A stretch of DNA of 64,000 nucleotides from Mesostigma viride (GCA_009746045.1 RPFO01000082.1:4271452-4335451); one strand, 5' to 3'. Positions 9,886 to 21,394 are shown, counted from the first letter of the stretch. A program made the numbers and translations. The notes: a model not told the origin generated them from the letters alone.

Positions 9886-11100
9886 AGATTGGCAATTACG
9901 CCTGTCCAAGATCGAGAATGTGCCCAGATCATCTGAGTACTTAGCACTGGAACACGTACGTACAATATTTTTTTTGCGGCCGTTCTGAGCTTGGCACTGG
10001 ATTCGTTGTCCACACCGTCGCGTCGCTGCAGCAACACTACCATGTTTTCTGGCATACGCGGGCTTTTGGCTCCCGCCGCACATTTGAAAGTGCTGTCCTA
10101 CCGATTTTTGCCTTTGCAGGTCGTGTGCAGTTCTTGGACGTTTGGAAACACGGCATGGCTACAACCAGATTCCAGGGCTCCGTGGTCAACCTACCTACTT
10201 CGGCGATACTATAATATCGCGTAGGTCCGTGCGTAGTACTCGGCCTGCGCACTTAGGTCATGTCTATAGTGGCGAGTCATCTTCTATAGATTCAGCAATA
10301 TCGGACATATTGGCACCCCTCTCCGGTAAAAAGGTTTTTCGCAGTTGGGCTGTTTCGAAACGTTAAGTGAGATGCCTTCGGATCCGGAGACTCACACAGC
10401 CGCGAAATCATGCCAAAGGTCCTATGTTCGATTCCCCCTGCCAGCCGTTAAGAATGTACTCCAGCACAAGTACATTTTGAGTTTTTCCAAGTTTCTTGTT
10501 TTTTGCTTGTTTCAAGTTCAGTTTTGCATAAAAAGTGTCCCCATAGCCCCTGGATCTCATCTGGAGGTAGTTGAACTAGTATATGCTACAATATACTAGG
10601 TTGTACTATTTTCTACTACATTTATACTATAATGTACTAAATTGAACTACATATGAACTAAATGTAACTGTGATTGATGCCCCTGTAACGTCTCCCAATG
10701 CTCAATAACAGGTCTGGCCACCATTGGTGACCTCCTAGAGCCATTCACAGCTGCATTTCGTGGATCACCGCACAAAAAAAAAATGTTTTACTTAGCCTTA
10801 TCAACATGGGAATGAGGGCTTTGGTGTGCAAACATGCATGTGTGCTAAAAATTGGACATTCTGACACTGCGCGAGAGTCTGGTAATACTTAAGCACTTCA
10901 GGTCATGATCGAAGTATAGAATGAACTGATGCAAGCAATCAAGCATTATGCAAGGAATGGAATGCTGCAATGAATTTTAGCAGTAATACTTGCAACTAGG
11001 GAACACACGATAAAGTCACGAATCTGACATGCATTGTGCCGTCATGGCACATGCATGAACATGTACACGAACAGAGGATCACGCGGACGCCCACGTGCAC
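9886..11100. other. Unassigned sequence between retrotransposons and satellite
   Basis: I recognise no gene here. A segment at 10437-10482 (cctgccagccgttaagaatg, then tactccagcac and agtacatttt) recurs inverted at 18780-18832. It is probably a short dispersed repeat. A tRNA B-box-like TTCGATTCC occurs at 10428-10436 but no tRNA fold was found. Confidence 0.4.
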
Positions 11101-11109
11101 GCGCATGGC

Positions 11110-12600
11110 AATCCCCATGCGCCCCCCCCCCCCCCCCCCCCCACAAGCCCCAACTCCAAACATTGCACCAATGACCCACCCACCCACCCAAACCCAACCC
11201 CAGCCCCCCGCCCCCGCCCCCCCCCGCCCCGCCCCCGCCCCCGCCCCCCCCCCCCCCGCCCCCGCCCCCGCCCCGCCCCCGCCCCCGCCCCCCGCCCCGC
11301 CCCGCCCCCGCCCCCGCCCCCGCCCATGCCCATGCCCCTGCCCCCGCACCCGCCCATTCTCACCCACGCCCACGCCCACGCCCACGCCCACGCCCACGCC
11401 CACGCCCACGCCCACGCCCATGCCCACGCCCACGCCCACGCCCACGCCCACGCCCACGCCCACGCCCACGCCCACGCCCACGCCCACGCCCACGCCCACG
11501 CCCACGCCCACGCCCACGCCCACGCCCACGCCCACGCCCACGCCCACGCCCACGCCCACGCCCACGCCCACGCCCACGCCCACGCCCACGCCCACCCTAG
11601 CCTCACCCCTACTCCAAGCCACAATTATACCCAAAGCCACAGCCAGAAGTAGAGCGCAGCTGCAACAATAGCAGACGTAGCTGAGACACACACCTACCCA
11701 CGCCAACGCCCACGCCCACGCCCACGCTCACGCCCACGCCCACGCCCACGCCCACGCCCACGCCCACGCCCACGCCCACGCCCACGCCCACGCCCATGCC
11801 CACGCCCACGCCCACGCCCACGCCCACGCCCACGCCCACGCCCACGCCCACGCCCACGCCCACGCCCACGCCCACGCCCACGCTCACGCCCACGCCCACG
11901 CCCACTCCAACGCCCACTCCCACGCCCACGCCCACGCGCACGCGCACGCCCACGCCCACGCCCACGCCCACGCCCATGCCCACGCCCACGCCCACGCCCA
12001 CGCCCACGCCCACGCCCACGCCCACGCCCACGCCCACGCCCACGCCCACGCCCACGCCCACGCCCACGCCCACGCCCACGCCCACGCCCACGCCCACGCC
12101 CACGCCCACGCCCACGCCCACGCCCACGCCCACACCCACACCCACACCCACGCCCACGCCCACGCCCACGCCCACGCCCACGCCCACACCCACGCCCACG
12201 CCCACGCCCACACCCACACCCACGCCCACGCCCACGCCCACGCCCACGCCCACGCCCACGCCCACGCCCACTCCCACGCCTACGCCCACGCCCACGCCCA
12301 CGCCCACGCCCACGCCCATGCCAACGCCCACGCCCACGCCCACGCCCACGCCCACGCCCACGCCCACGCCCACGCCCACGCCCACGCCCACACCCACGCC
12401 CACGCCCACGCCCACGCCCACGCCCACGCCCACGCCCGCGCCCATGCCCACGCTCACGCCCACGCCCACGCCCACGCCCGCGCCTGCGCCCACCCTAGCC
12501 TCACCCCTACTCCAAGCCACAAATGCACCGTAAGCCACAGCCAGAAGTACAGCACAGCAGCGACAATTGCAGACTTAGCCCAGACACACACCTACCCACG
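11110..12600 (+). repeat. (CCCACG)n satellite with duplicated spacer and C-rich leader
   Basis: Poly-C (about 11114-11141) and CCCCCG-type sequence (11205-11335) lead into near-perfect CCCACG hexamers at 11366-11593 and 11701-12480. A roughly 110-bp non-repeat spacer (CTAGCCTCACCCCTACTCCA to CACACACCTACCCACG) follows each block, at 11594-11700 and 12491-12600. The block plus spacer is therefore a duplicated higher-order unit. Ala-His, Thr-Pro and Val-Gly ORFs of 180-309 codons here are artefacts of a stop-free hexamer. Confidence 0.95.
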
Positions 12601-12763
12601 TCAATGCCCCTGCCCAGAGACTCGCGGCCTCATCCCACCCCCCTGCACGAACAGTTCCCAAACAAAAGAAAAGGCAAACAAAAGGAACAAGAGTAGCAAG
12701 CTGCATTGCGAGCACATATGCCAGTTCTGGTGCACATGCCAGGCCGAAAGCAACTCATGATTG

Positions 12764-12902
12764 CCCCTGCCCCTGCCCCTGCCCCTACCCCTGCCCCTGC
12801 CCCTGCCCCTGCCCCTGCCCCTGCCCCTGCCCCTGCCCCTGCCCCTGCCCCTGCCCCTGCCCCTGCCCCTGCCCCTGCCCCTGCCCCTGCTCCTGCCCCT
12901 GC
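12764..12902 (+). repeat. (CCCCTG)n hexanucleotide repeat
   Basis: About 23 units with rare variants (CCCCTA, CTCCTG), separated from the CCCACG satellite by 160 bp. Short (TAATAA/GAAGAAAT)-type sequence follows at 12935-13000. Confidence 0.95.
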
Positions 12903-13002
12903 CATCACCATTCTAACCACCACACATTACGAAAAGCAAGAAGAAATTATAATAATAATAAGAAGAAATTATAAGAAGAAGAAATAATAATAATAAACAA
13001 GC

Positions 13003-14099
13003 ACAAAGTTGACTGCACATGCGACTGTACCAGTTAGGCACGTAGCAAATTTTAGCTGCAGCTTCAATTTCAACTTCATTGCAATTGCAAGTGTGACTGC
13101 ATGTGTAATTGCACTACCAATGCCTAATGCCCACTGCATGTGCCCAGTGCGAATGCAATTCAAAAGCAACATGCAATCGAAATTACAGCTGAAGCCGGCT
13201 ATTAACAAAGATATTTAAAGCAGTTGTTAACTACAGAGACCCAATGAAAATGCAAATGCAATGAAAAAGCAACAGAAGTTGAAGCCACTGCCACTCTACC
13301 TGCCGACAGTAACACCACCGCCAGCACCCACTCATATCCCAACGACAAGGAAATAGAATTGCCCAAAGCCAGACATACATTGGGACGCATAAGCAAACGG
13401 CAACGCAAGCGCACATGCAAATGTATACGCAAAGGCAAAGGCAAAGGCAAACGCAAACGCAAACGCAAACGCAAGCTTGTCATGTACCTACGCTTAACTG
13501 CAAACGCAAACTGTGCACGAAGCAAAAAGATTGGATGGCCAAGATCATGGCAAATACGAGGGCCGAAAACAATCCAACTTCATCTAAATGTCCGAAATCC
13601 TCACGACGTTTCGATGCGCGCTTGAATGTCGAAGGCCTGCGCCGATTATCGATCATAAGTCGAATGTGTAATTGTCGGCTTATGAGAACTGCTTTGCGAC
13701 AGTATCACGTCAGGCCGTTCCTGTGCAGCCATTTTCCCTGTGCAGCGGGTGGACAACGTTCACTTTCCGCATTATTCATGGCTATCGAAGTTAATTCTTA
13801 CCGACCCCGGCTGCCATGGCCACTGGCCACGCATATCAAGTTCAGGTATTCCCGACCTGTAGCGCAGCAGATTTCTGTCGGAAGGCATCCTAAGCATCGT
13901 GATAAAAGAAATCCGAACAATAGACATTCATGCTGCATCTAAGGACATTATGGCATTTGTATATACTGCAAGTACATGTATCGACATTGCCGTGATTGCT
14001 AACCCCGACTCACCATGAACAGGAACTTTCCCTCTGCCTCCATGAAATGTACTTCGTGAAATGTACTGTAATACATATGATGTACTACGATGATAATCA
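13003..14099. other. Low-complexity CA-rich and unassigned sequence
   Basis: Includes a (GCAAAC/GCAAAG)n run at about 13425-13474 and many GCAATTGCAA-type motifs. No gene is recognised. A copy of aaatgtacttcgtgaaatgt at 14044-14064 resembles the core of the palindrome that follows. Confidence 0.5.
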
Positions 14100-14714
14100 T
14101 CCCAGCAAAGCCATAGCACACCTTCCGTTTCGACCGCCATGTCGGCCACTAGTCCGGATAGCTCAATGTGCACCTGACCTTGACACTAATCGCACAAACA
14201 GCCACAATTTTGCAAGCAAGAAGACATGGCTACCTCGGCATTTCATGAAATGTACTTCGTGAAATGCATTTCGTGAAATGTACTAAGGAACGTGATTGGC
14301 CGGCGTTCGCTCGCCAAATCTCGCAAAATGTACTAAGGCACGTGATTGGTCCCGCAAAATGTACTAAGGAACGTGATTGGCCGGCGAAGATTCTGTTTGC
14401 TGCAATTAAAATTCCCTACAGAATCTTCGCCGGCCAATCACGTTCCTTAGTACATTTTGCGGGACCAATCACGTGCCTTAGTACATTTTGCGAGATTTGG
14501 CGAGCGAACGCCGGCCAATCACGTTCCTTAGTACATTTCACGAAATGCATTTCACGAAGTACATTTCATGAAATGCCGAGGTAGCCATGTCTTCTTGCTT
14601 GCAAAATTGTGGCTGTTTGTGCGATTAGTGTCAAGGTCAGGTGCACATTGAGCTATCCGGACTAGTGGCCGACATGGCGGTCGAAACGGAAGGTGTGCTA
14701 TGGCTTTGCTGGGA
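14100..14714. repeat. Perfect inverted repeat: 297-bp arms, 21-bp spacer
   Basis: Bases 14100-14396 are the exact reverse complement of 14418-14714; each position I checked pairs with its partner at coordinate sum 28814, with no indels. The spacer is TTGCTGCAATTAAAATTCCCT. Inside each arm, TGTACTAAGGAACGTGATTGG-type units recur three times. The right arm runs into an open reading frame (14641 onward), so the left arm carries an inverted copy of about 25 codons of it. Perfect identity means a very recent fold-back duplication, gene conversion between arms, or an assembly fold-back. Confidence 0.9.
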
Positions 14715-15147
14715 CATAATCGTGGCTATCTGCTTCCTGGCTTTCGCTATCATGGTGATGGGACACCATGGGAAGCGCAAGTTCGCAGCCATAGTGCTAA
14801 GCGGCAGCACCCATGCCGGCAGCCTAGTGACCGACGAGACGTTCGACTGTAAGTGCGGCCACGAGTGCATGAAGCCCATTAGAATATCACATCTCCAGGC
14901 ATTGCGAAGCGCCTGGTTTTCGCCCGGGCGGAAGCAAGAGGACAGGAAGGCGGCGATAAAGCAGCAGCTGCACCAGGGGGGGTACGACGCCATAACCACG
15001 ATGTCGTCATCTACTCGTCACAAGTTCGTTCATGGCGCTGGTTTTCGGTTCGTTCTCGACGGGGGAGTCAAGGATATGAACATAGGGTTTGTGACCCCTT
15101 TTCACTTTCGCGTTTCACTTTCGAGGCGGCCTTCAGGCACTGCCTGA
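14641..15147 (+). CDS. Putative exon or small gene, unknown function
   Basis: The open frame has normal codon composition and no low complexity. It reads a hydrophobic stretch (IIVAICFLAFAIMVMG, about residues 26-41) that could span a membrane, then a basic segment, a CKCGHEC cysteine cluster (residues 68-74) and polar residues. It may be an upstream exon of the gene at 15576 or a separate broken gene. Codons of a further frame at 15205-15298 (DDVLAGLGIAFEHYFEQG, ending in a stop) also look coding. I do not recognise the family. The first 25 codons lie in the palindrome arm. Confidence 0.3.
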   Translation: MHIELSGLVADMAVETEGVLWLCWDIIVAICFLAFAIMVMGHHGKRKFAAIVLSGSTHAGSLVTDETFDCKCGHECMKPIRISHLQALRSAWFSPGRKQEDRKAAIKQQLHQGGYDAITTMSSSTRHKFVHGAGFRFVLDGGVKDMNIGFVTPFHFRVSLSRRPSGTA

Positions 15148-15575
15148 AAATTAGCAACCACGTTTGGAACTCTTCGGACCACCTGTGAAACTAATCACAT
15201 TTGATGATGTGCTGGCGGGCCTGGGCATCGCATTTGAGCATTACTTCGAGCAGGGCTCAACAAGCTCGATTCGCCAACTCAACCCGAAGAAGCCCTAAGC
15301 TGCGGTAAGACATATATTTGTGTGGATGGCTCTTGATATCATGCTGAATTTCTAGTCTTCTCTAGGTGGACAGTTCATGTGCAGCCATACAGGTCATCCA
15401 TGTGTGTTTTAACCATGTTGCATGTGCCACAGATATTATGAGCAGTATTTACTAAGTGTGCTGGAGTCGTTGTTGCATGCTTGTTGTATTTCACAGTTCA
15501 CGCCTGCATGAACGCATCGTTGATACTAATGATTATTCATATTGCATGACTGTTCTATTGGGGACGCCGCGCTTG

Positions 15576-17555
15576 ATGTCACAACGTGGCCGAAAGGGTG
15601 CATCCACCGCTGACGGCCGGTGGGTGAAATCGATGGACGCATTTCCGAAGAAGCCAGCCGCGGGCCACACCCATGGCGCGGGCGGGGGCGCGGGCGGGGG
15701 CGGGGGCGGGGGAGAAGGCGCGGGTGCGGGCGCGGGCGCCACCCAAGACGCGGGCGCGGGCGCGGGCCCGGGCGGGGGCGGGGCGGGGGCGCAGGCGCCG
15801 GCGCGGGTGCGGGCGCGGGCGCCACCCAAGGCGCGCGCGCGGGCGCGGGCGGGGGTGGGGGCGCAGGCGCCGGCGCGGGTGCGGGCGCGGGCGCCACCGC
15901 CGACTTGGATGATGAGCCAGCAACCGAAGCCGAGAGGGAGAGGCACCGCTCTTCGAAGGTGTTCGATCTCGAAGTGTTTTGGGGCCCGGATATGACCGTG
16001 TATGTCCGCTGGCGCCTAGCCGCATCGGAGACGTTGGTAAATGCACCGGTGAACAAGTGGCAGCCCACAGGGCCTAATGGCGAGGCTTGTGACGGGGTCA
16101 CGCCCATTGGGTACACCCCGCAGGGAGATCCTGTCTATGGGTGCCTCCTCATAGAGCGTGGCAAGGCCCCCAAAGGAAGTCCTGGTCTAGTGCCGCTTTT
16201 TGAATGGGACGAGGGCGGTGCCAGGAGATGTACCTGCGCTAGCCTTCACAGCCTTTTTCCTGACATCGTCGCCGCTGAGAAGCAGCAGTTGCTGGACGGA
16301 TGGATTGAGCAGGTGCCAAAGTCCGTGGAGGATGTGCGTGCCAACAACGAGAATCTGTTCGACATCATGGAGCAAAAGCTCAAAGAGAAGCGTGAACTGC
16401 AAGCGAACAAGGCGGTACCCTTACCGCTGCGATCTGCAGGCGACCAGTCGGTTGCGCGGGCAACACGAGCACTGAGGCTGCCCATAAAACAAGTAATCTC
16501 ACACGTCGCTTGCCCTGCCCGCGAGATTCAAGCGCAGATCAACCGCGCATGTGCGCCCGCTGCGCGAGGGAGCACATCAACGGCAACGCCCGCTTTGCGC
16601 ACACTGATTTCCGGCAGGCACACCTTCAAGGTGAATGGAAGCCTCATACGACGCAGCGACCTACTCGTTGTTAAGCGGCCAGCCGTCACCTGCGGGCAGG
16701 GAATGCCGTGGGCACCACACATGCTGGTGAAGGTCCTTGATCTGGAAGGCGATCGCACGGAGCGTGACAGCATTGTCGCCTCTCCTTACTACGCACCGTC
16801 GTGGACGGGCCAGTTTTCTAGAGTGACATTAGGTGGCGGCAGCGCAGGGATGACGGTCCCCATTTCTGATGTACACCTGCAGCACTGGACAGTGGGCGGT
16901 ACGGCAGAGGTGCACCAGCCTGAGCTGATCAGTACCGGCAAACTGTCAGCTGCCACGGTGGCGGCGTTGAAAGAGCACCCGCAGATTGACTTTGAGCATT
17001 ACAAGACTGCCACCGCCGCCAGGGCAGCAGCAAAGGATGACTGCAATGCCTACTTTGCCGAGCATGGAGCACGTGCGCTTATCGGGATGCGCCTGTGTGC
17101 CCTGTTTCCGGGGATAGCGAGGAAGAGGGAGCGCTTCCATGGCTGGGTCACTAAGGTTCAGGAAAGGGGAGGTCACCTGCTCATCAAGGCGATGTGGGCT
17201 GATGGGCAGTATGAGGACTATCATGCCCTGGCGGAGGTGACGCAGTTCGTGTGCGGCTGCCCACACCCAGTCGAGGCATTTGGCCGCGCTCGCTTCTTTC
17301 CACAGGAGCTAGGCTGGCACCGTGAACGCAGGTGATGGCACCCACATAGACGATGCCGTCCCTGCTGTGCACAGTGACAGTGAAGGCGGGGAGGAGGAGG
17401 AAGAGGGAGAGAAAGAGGGGGAGAAAGAGGGGGAGGAGGAGGGGGAGGAGGAGGGAGAGGGGGAGGGAGAATGGGAGGGGGAGGGGGAGGAGGAAGAGGG
17501 AGAGGGAGAGGGAGAGGAGGATGCGGAATGGGAGCCGGGGATGACTGGTAGATGA
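15576..17555 (+). CDS. Unrecognised protein with Gly/Ala-rich N-terminus, Tudor/PWWP-like module and acidic tail
   Basis: The ATG at 15576 gives MSQRGRKGASTADGRWVKSM, then a Gly/Ala/Thr repeat (15676-15900). A G-run of four at 15780-15783, where neighbouring repeats have five, shifts the frame; beyond it the main frame runs to a stop at 17335. The middle has no family I know (KVFDLEVFWGPDMTVYVRW, PIGYTPQGDPVYGCLLIERG, LVPLFEWDEGGARRC). The C-terminal part, ALIGMRLCALFPG then FHGWVTKV, LLIKAMWADGQYEDYH, resembles the Tudor/PWWP fold pattern (G-R-FPG, F-G-V, DG-ED) of histone-reading modules. A 43-nt GT-AG intron (17332-17374) would join it in phase to an acidic SDSEGGEEEEEGEKEGE tail ending at 17555. 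Without the intron the protein stops at 17335. A transposon origin cannot be excluded. Confidence 0.5.
15676..15900 (+). repeat. GC-rich coding minisatellite (Gly-Ala repeats)
   Basis: A unit close to GGCGCGGGTGCGGGCGCGGG plus CGCCACC recurs three times (15718-15752, 15796-15833, 15863-15898) with GGCGGGGGC runs between. It encodes GAGAGAGAT-type sequence. The only frame break of the gene is inside it. Confidence 0.85.
17390..17520 (+). repeat. Purine-only (GAG/GGGGA)n tract
   Basis: About 130 bp without pyrimidines apart from a few T. It may encode the acidic tail of the gene above. Confidence 0.8.
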
Positions 17556-17983
17556 GACGGTGCCATCTACCGGCGCATGGAATGAAGTGGTAGACAAGTT
17601 TACTCATGGTTGTCGGCAAGTAGAGCATGCACGCCTGGCCTAGCTGAATTTAAATCAATGAGTTGAGTTTGGAGAGGCTGCATTTTGCTTGGATGAAGAA
17701 TGTGTTAGCATGGCCAAACTTTTATGGCTTGTAGCCAAATCCTCTTGGGGTATGTGCACAGTGTACTAGCGGTGTTGTGCAATTGCGAGGATTCCTGTCT
17801 TGTAGCGATGTGGCCTCTCACCCTGCAGCCTGGTAGATGTGATGGCATGCAGCCACCCATCATTGGTCATCCGATCTGGTGTGATTTGCATTTGCACACC
17901 TTGTATTAAGGCCATGATATGATGATGTCTTGTTATTTTTAATGTGTATATGCGAAAAGAGGCATAATATGCTTGTATATAGT

Positions 17984-18740
17984 GCTAGCAAATGTCACTA
18001 CCTTTACCTATGCCTGACCTTACAAGTTGAGGATGGTCTAATGTAGTGGCAAACAGGTTATTTACAACAATTCACAGTTTTCTGACATAGTTTGAGGCAA
18101 CTATACTTACCAAAATGCTTGAAAAAGGCAAAAATTGCACCATTTATGCTAGCAAACGTCACTATTTTGAGATCAAACTGGGCCCAAACTTGGCCCATGG
18201 TCTAATCTAGTGGTGTTAGGTTGCTTCCAACATTTCATAGCTTTCTGACATAGTTTGATATTGTTTAGTAGCTTACACTGAGCAAAATGCTTGAAAATGG
18301 CAAAAAATGCACCATTTATGCTAGCAAACGTCACTATTTTGACGTCAGACTGAGCCCAAACTTGGCCCATGGTCTAATCTAGTGGTGTTTAGGTTGCTTC
18401 CAATATTTCATAGCTTTATGACGTAGTTTGATATTGTTTAGTAGCTTACACTGAGCAAAATGCTTGAAAATGGCAAAAAATGCAGTATTTATGCTAGCAA
18501 ACGTCACTATTTTGAGTTCAGATTGACCCCAAACTTTGTGCATGGTCTATTCTAGTGGTAATTAGGTTGCTTGCAAATATCCATGATGGTTTGACGTGAT
18601 TTAGTACTGTTTCCTATTTATTACTATTTAATTTAACAAAAAATGACAAAAATGTACCTTTATTGCTAGCAAATGTCACCAAGATGACGTCCGATCGATA
18701 CCAAACTTTGTACGAGGTCTATTTTGGTTGCAAACATCAT
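17984..18740 (+). repeat. Tandem array, unit about 172 bp, four to five copies
   Basis: GCTAGCAAACGTCACTATTTT begins copies at 18148, 18320 and 18493; diverged copies begin at 17984 and 18665. Spacings are 164, 172, 173 and 172 bp. The units also share TTGGCCCATGGTCTAATCTA, a run to TTTAGTAGCTTACACTGAGC, and AAAATGCTTGAAAA. The inner copies are most alike and the outer ones decay. AT-rich, no ORF. Confidence 0.85.
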
Positions 18741-18769
18741 GCATGACAATTTTCAGCATAAAAAGACAA

Positions 18770-18835
18770 ACTTCGGTACGAAGTACATTTTGCGTGCTGG
18801 AGTACATTCTTAATGGCTGGTAGGGTCCTTGCTGG
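18770..18835 (-). repeat. Short dispersed repeat, inverted relative to 10437-10482
   Basis: GTACATTTTGCGTGCTGGAG and TACATTCTTAATGGCTGG are the reverse complement of 10440-10482 with few changes. The GTACATTTTGCG motif also occurs in the palindrome arms (14325-14360). It is possibly a SINE or MITE end. Confidence 0.5.
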
Positions 18836-19144
18836 TAGCTTCTACTAAGGCTTTCTTACTTTCTGTGTTCCGCGGAATCTCAGACTTGGGCAGCTAGCGT
18901 TTTCACGTTTGTTGCTTTCCGACGACAATGGCATGGCTAACATAATTTGACTGACTAGCTAGACCTTTTCAGTGGTTTTCCATTTGTGGGTATTTCCTCG
19001 TAAATGGTGGGAGCTAGCGATCGCAGCAATGGTGCTCACCACTAGCTATAGACACTCCCGGCCAGTTAGGCTCGAAACACATGCACGCCCTGATCAAGCA
19101 AGCTGTTTCTGGCCCCACCGTCTAGGTCATCTAGTCGCTCACGT

Positions 19145-19315
19145 AAGCCAGCCATAATTTCAATGCACAATGCTACATGCACATTTCCATCTCCATTTAT
19201 TATATTCATCATCCTGAACGATTCGAAAACGCGGACAAAAATAACGGCAGGCTCAAGCTACCATGGTCCCGGGACTCTCCCCATTTCTGGCCTGCGCTGG
19301 TTGTCTCCTTAACAT
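19145..19315 (+). mobile_element. S-family short repeat, longest copy here
   Basis: About 165 bp collinear with 26045-26212: GCCATAATTT, CATCATCCTGAACGA, GCAGGCTC-AGCTACCA, and the shared 3' end TTTCTGGCCTGCGCTGGTTG plus TCTCC. It is too short to code. 5'-truncated copies at 5292 and 45472 share only the 3' end, which is the pattern of a retrotransposed SINE or LINE 3' end. Confidence 0.6.
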
Positions 19316-19449
19316 TGTTTTGCTCTCGGGGGATGAATTCGAACACGAAGATATGCAGGCCACTTGGATTGGCTCTTTGCAACGTCAGAGACGCAGCAAC
19401 TACGCCGGCCTTATTATCCTGACGGCAGCTTAGAACTTTTGCAGCTCGA

Positions 19450-20238
19450 TTGATCTGTGAACGCGCCCTATAGCTCATCGCTGCATGCACTCCTCGATCA
19501 ACCCGGCCAGCCCCCGCGCCTGCAGCCACACCGGCTCCCTCCTCCCTCTGCAAGGATGACATCCGCGCATTGCATGCAGAGCTGGATCGAGGAGCACGTC
19601 AGACCTGGCCGCTGGCCGAGAAGCTGACATGCCAACGCTGACCACGATGCACGACACCGGGTGGCGGCTGGCCCGGGTCTCCAATGCGGAAACTGGTCAA
19701 AGGTCGCGCCCACAAGCAGTCCAACCCCAGCAAACGGCGCTGTAGACCGCGGCGCAGGCTTCTGATCGTGCCGACATGCCGCCGGCCCTTGACTAAGATT
19801 TGCCTCACTGACCAGGTGGAGGGCAAGTGCGCCCTGCGCAGCTCGTCAAGAAGCTCATTAAGCCGTCACCGGCTGGCCGCCCAAATCGATCGAGGCCAGG
19901 CAGCCTGGCCACACAGGTCCCGCACATTGCCGGCGGCGCAGATGGCCACCATCGCGCTGCGCCCAGCCCATGCACCCGGCATGGAGGCATGAGACTGGCA
20001 GCCTCCCGCGGGCGCACTCCTACTGGACCTGTACTGACAGTGGTCAGCGACCTGGACCTCGACCACGAAGCTGCAGGAAACGGAAGCCCACCGCCGATTG
20101 AGCAGAATAATTAACGCGAGGGCACGTATGGCCGACTGCGCCCGCTGCCGGATGCATGCAGAGTGGTGCTGCGTCGCTTCACCTACTACTACCTAGCCGA
20201 CATGGGGAAGACTTAACAACCTCTTGCAGGCCGGAGCA
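19450..20238 (+). pseudogene. Family A ORF1, badly degraded
   Basis: Recognisable in pieces: CTCTGCAAGGATGACATCCG (KDDIRA), gagcacgtcagacctggccgctggccgagaagctgaca (EEHVTWPLAEKL region), GTGGTGCTGCGTCGCTTC (VVLRRF). It is full of indels and is cut at 20238 by the family D element. Confidence 0.6.
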
Positions 20239-21185
20239 GTTAATTAATTAATTAATTAGACTCGTGCTCCCGTTGGGGAGTCACGGAGCATTAACCCCGA
20301 TGGATGGATGGATGGGTGCAAACAGTCCTACCGGTCGAATCTATCTACATCACTGCTACCTACTCATCTATCTAACAGCATTCTAACTACAACATATATC
20401 TAGACAGCTGCACGCTGCCCTAGGGGAGCTGTCTGGCGTGCCTCCCACGGGATTGCACACGCGGGCGCTTCCCCACTGGGGGGGGCTCGTTGTCCTCTAT
20501 GACCTGGGCCCACTTGGCCTTGTCCATCATCTTCTTCCAAATCACGGAGAGGCCTAGCTAGGCCCCCCATGTCCTCTACTAGCTGTTCTTTGAAGGTGCG
20601 GGCCTTGCGGCGTCTAACATCACTGGGCCCCGGCGGCCCACGTCAGGAGGTGCCGGCCATGCACTGAGGCTGGGCTGGTCGCAGTTCTGCGGGGGGGCCA
20701 TGCACGTGAGGTGTCTACCTGGTTGGTGCGAGCTAGGTGCCCTACTAGCTGCAGGCGTCGCTGCTTAATGGTGCTGGTGATATATGGCATGCCCTGGTAC
20801 AGGTCCTCATTGCGGACATGAGCAGCATATCCTACTCTGAAAATGGAACGCAGCATGTTGGTGACCGCGCCATCCAGCTTGCGGGCCAGGTCGGCGGTGA
20901 GGGTCCACGTCTCGGCCCCATACGTGAGAACAGGAACTTAGGACGAGGACCTTGAACAGGTCCTGTTTCTCGATCTTGCCCAGGGGCTTGCGCCACAGGG
21001 CCCGGTACAGTGGCGTAAAGCGTGCCAGGCGAGGGAGATGCGATGGTCCACATCAACCTCGCAGCTGGGGAGCAGGCTGCCCAGCAGCTTGACGCGGTCC
21101 CGATACAGGACTTGAGAGCCGTCGAGGAGATATAATAGAGGGGCGGCGGTGAGTGGGTGAGCCCAATTACCGCCAGGGACTCTGT
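20239..21185 (-). mobile_element. Family D retrotransposon 3' part (second copy)
   Basis: Nearly identical to 5331-6290, with the same hairpin, tail, 3' UTR and RT C-terminal region (LLDGSQVLYRDRVKLLGS, DVDHRISLAWHAL). It lacks the RT core because of 5' truncation near 21185. It has frame-breaking indels of its own (for example 20940 and 21010). The high identity to the first copy, indels apart, suggests recent activity. Confidence 0.8.
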
Positions 21186-21394
21186 CTGAAGGTCCGGAGC
21201 CGTTGCACACTCCTTGCCCAACTGCAGTCTGACCTCGCAGGTGAACTCTAGAACTGCGTGGGCACCGCCTTAAAATTTCCCCACTCACGTGACAACTTAG
21301 CTGGGGACCACGAAGTCCGCGGCCACATCAGTTGCAGCACTACGCAACTGATCTGTACAGTCATGGCATGGCATGCAGGTCTACCAGCCCGACG

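Noticed and set aside
10373-10450. tRNA or tRNA-derived SINE (B-box-like TTCGATTCC)
   Set aside because: No acceptor stem or D-arm can be drawn; the T-stem does not pair. The same holds for 40740-40830.
11036-12538. Very long ORFs on both strands (Thr-Pro, Val-Gly, Ala-His repeats)
   Set aside because: A stop-free hexamer gives open frames everywhere; no non-repeat coding sequence or start context is attached.
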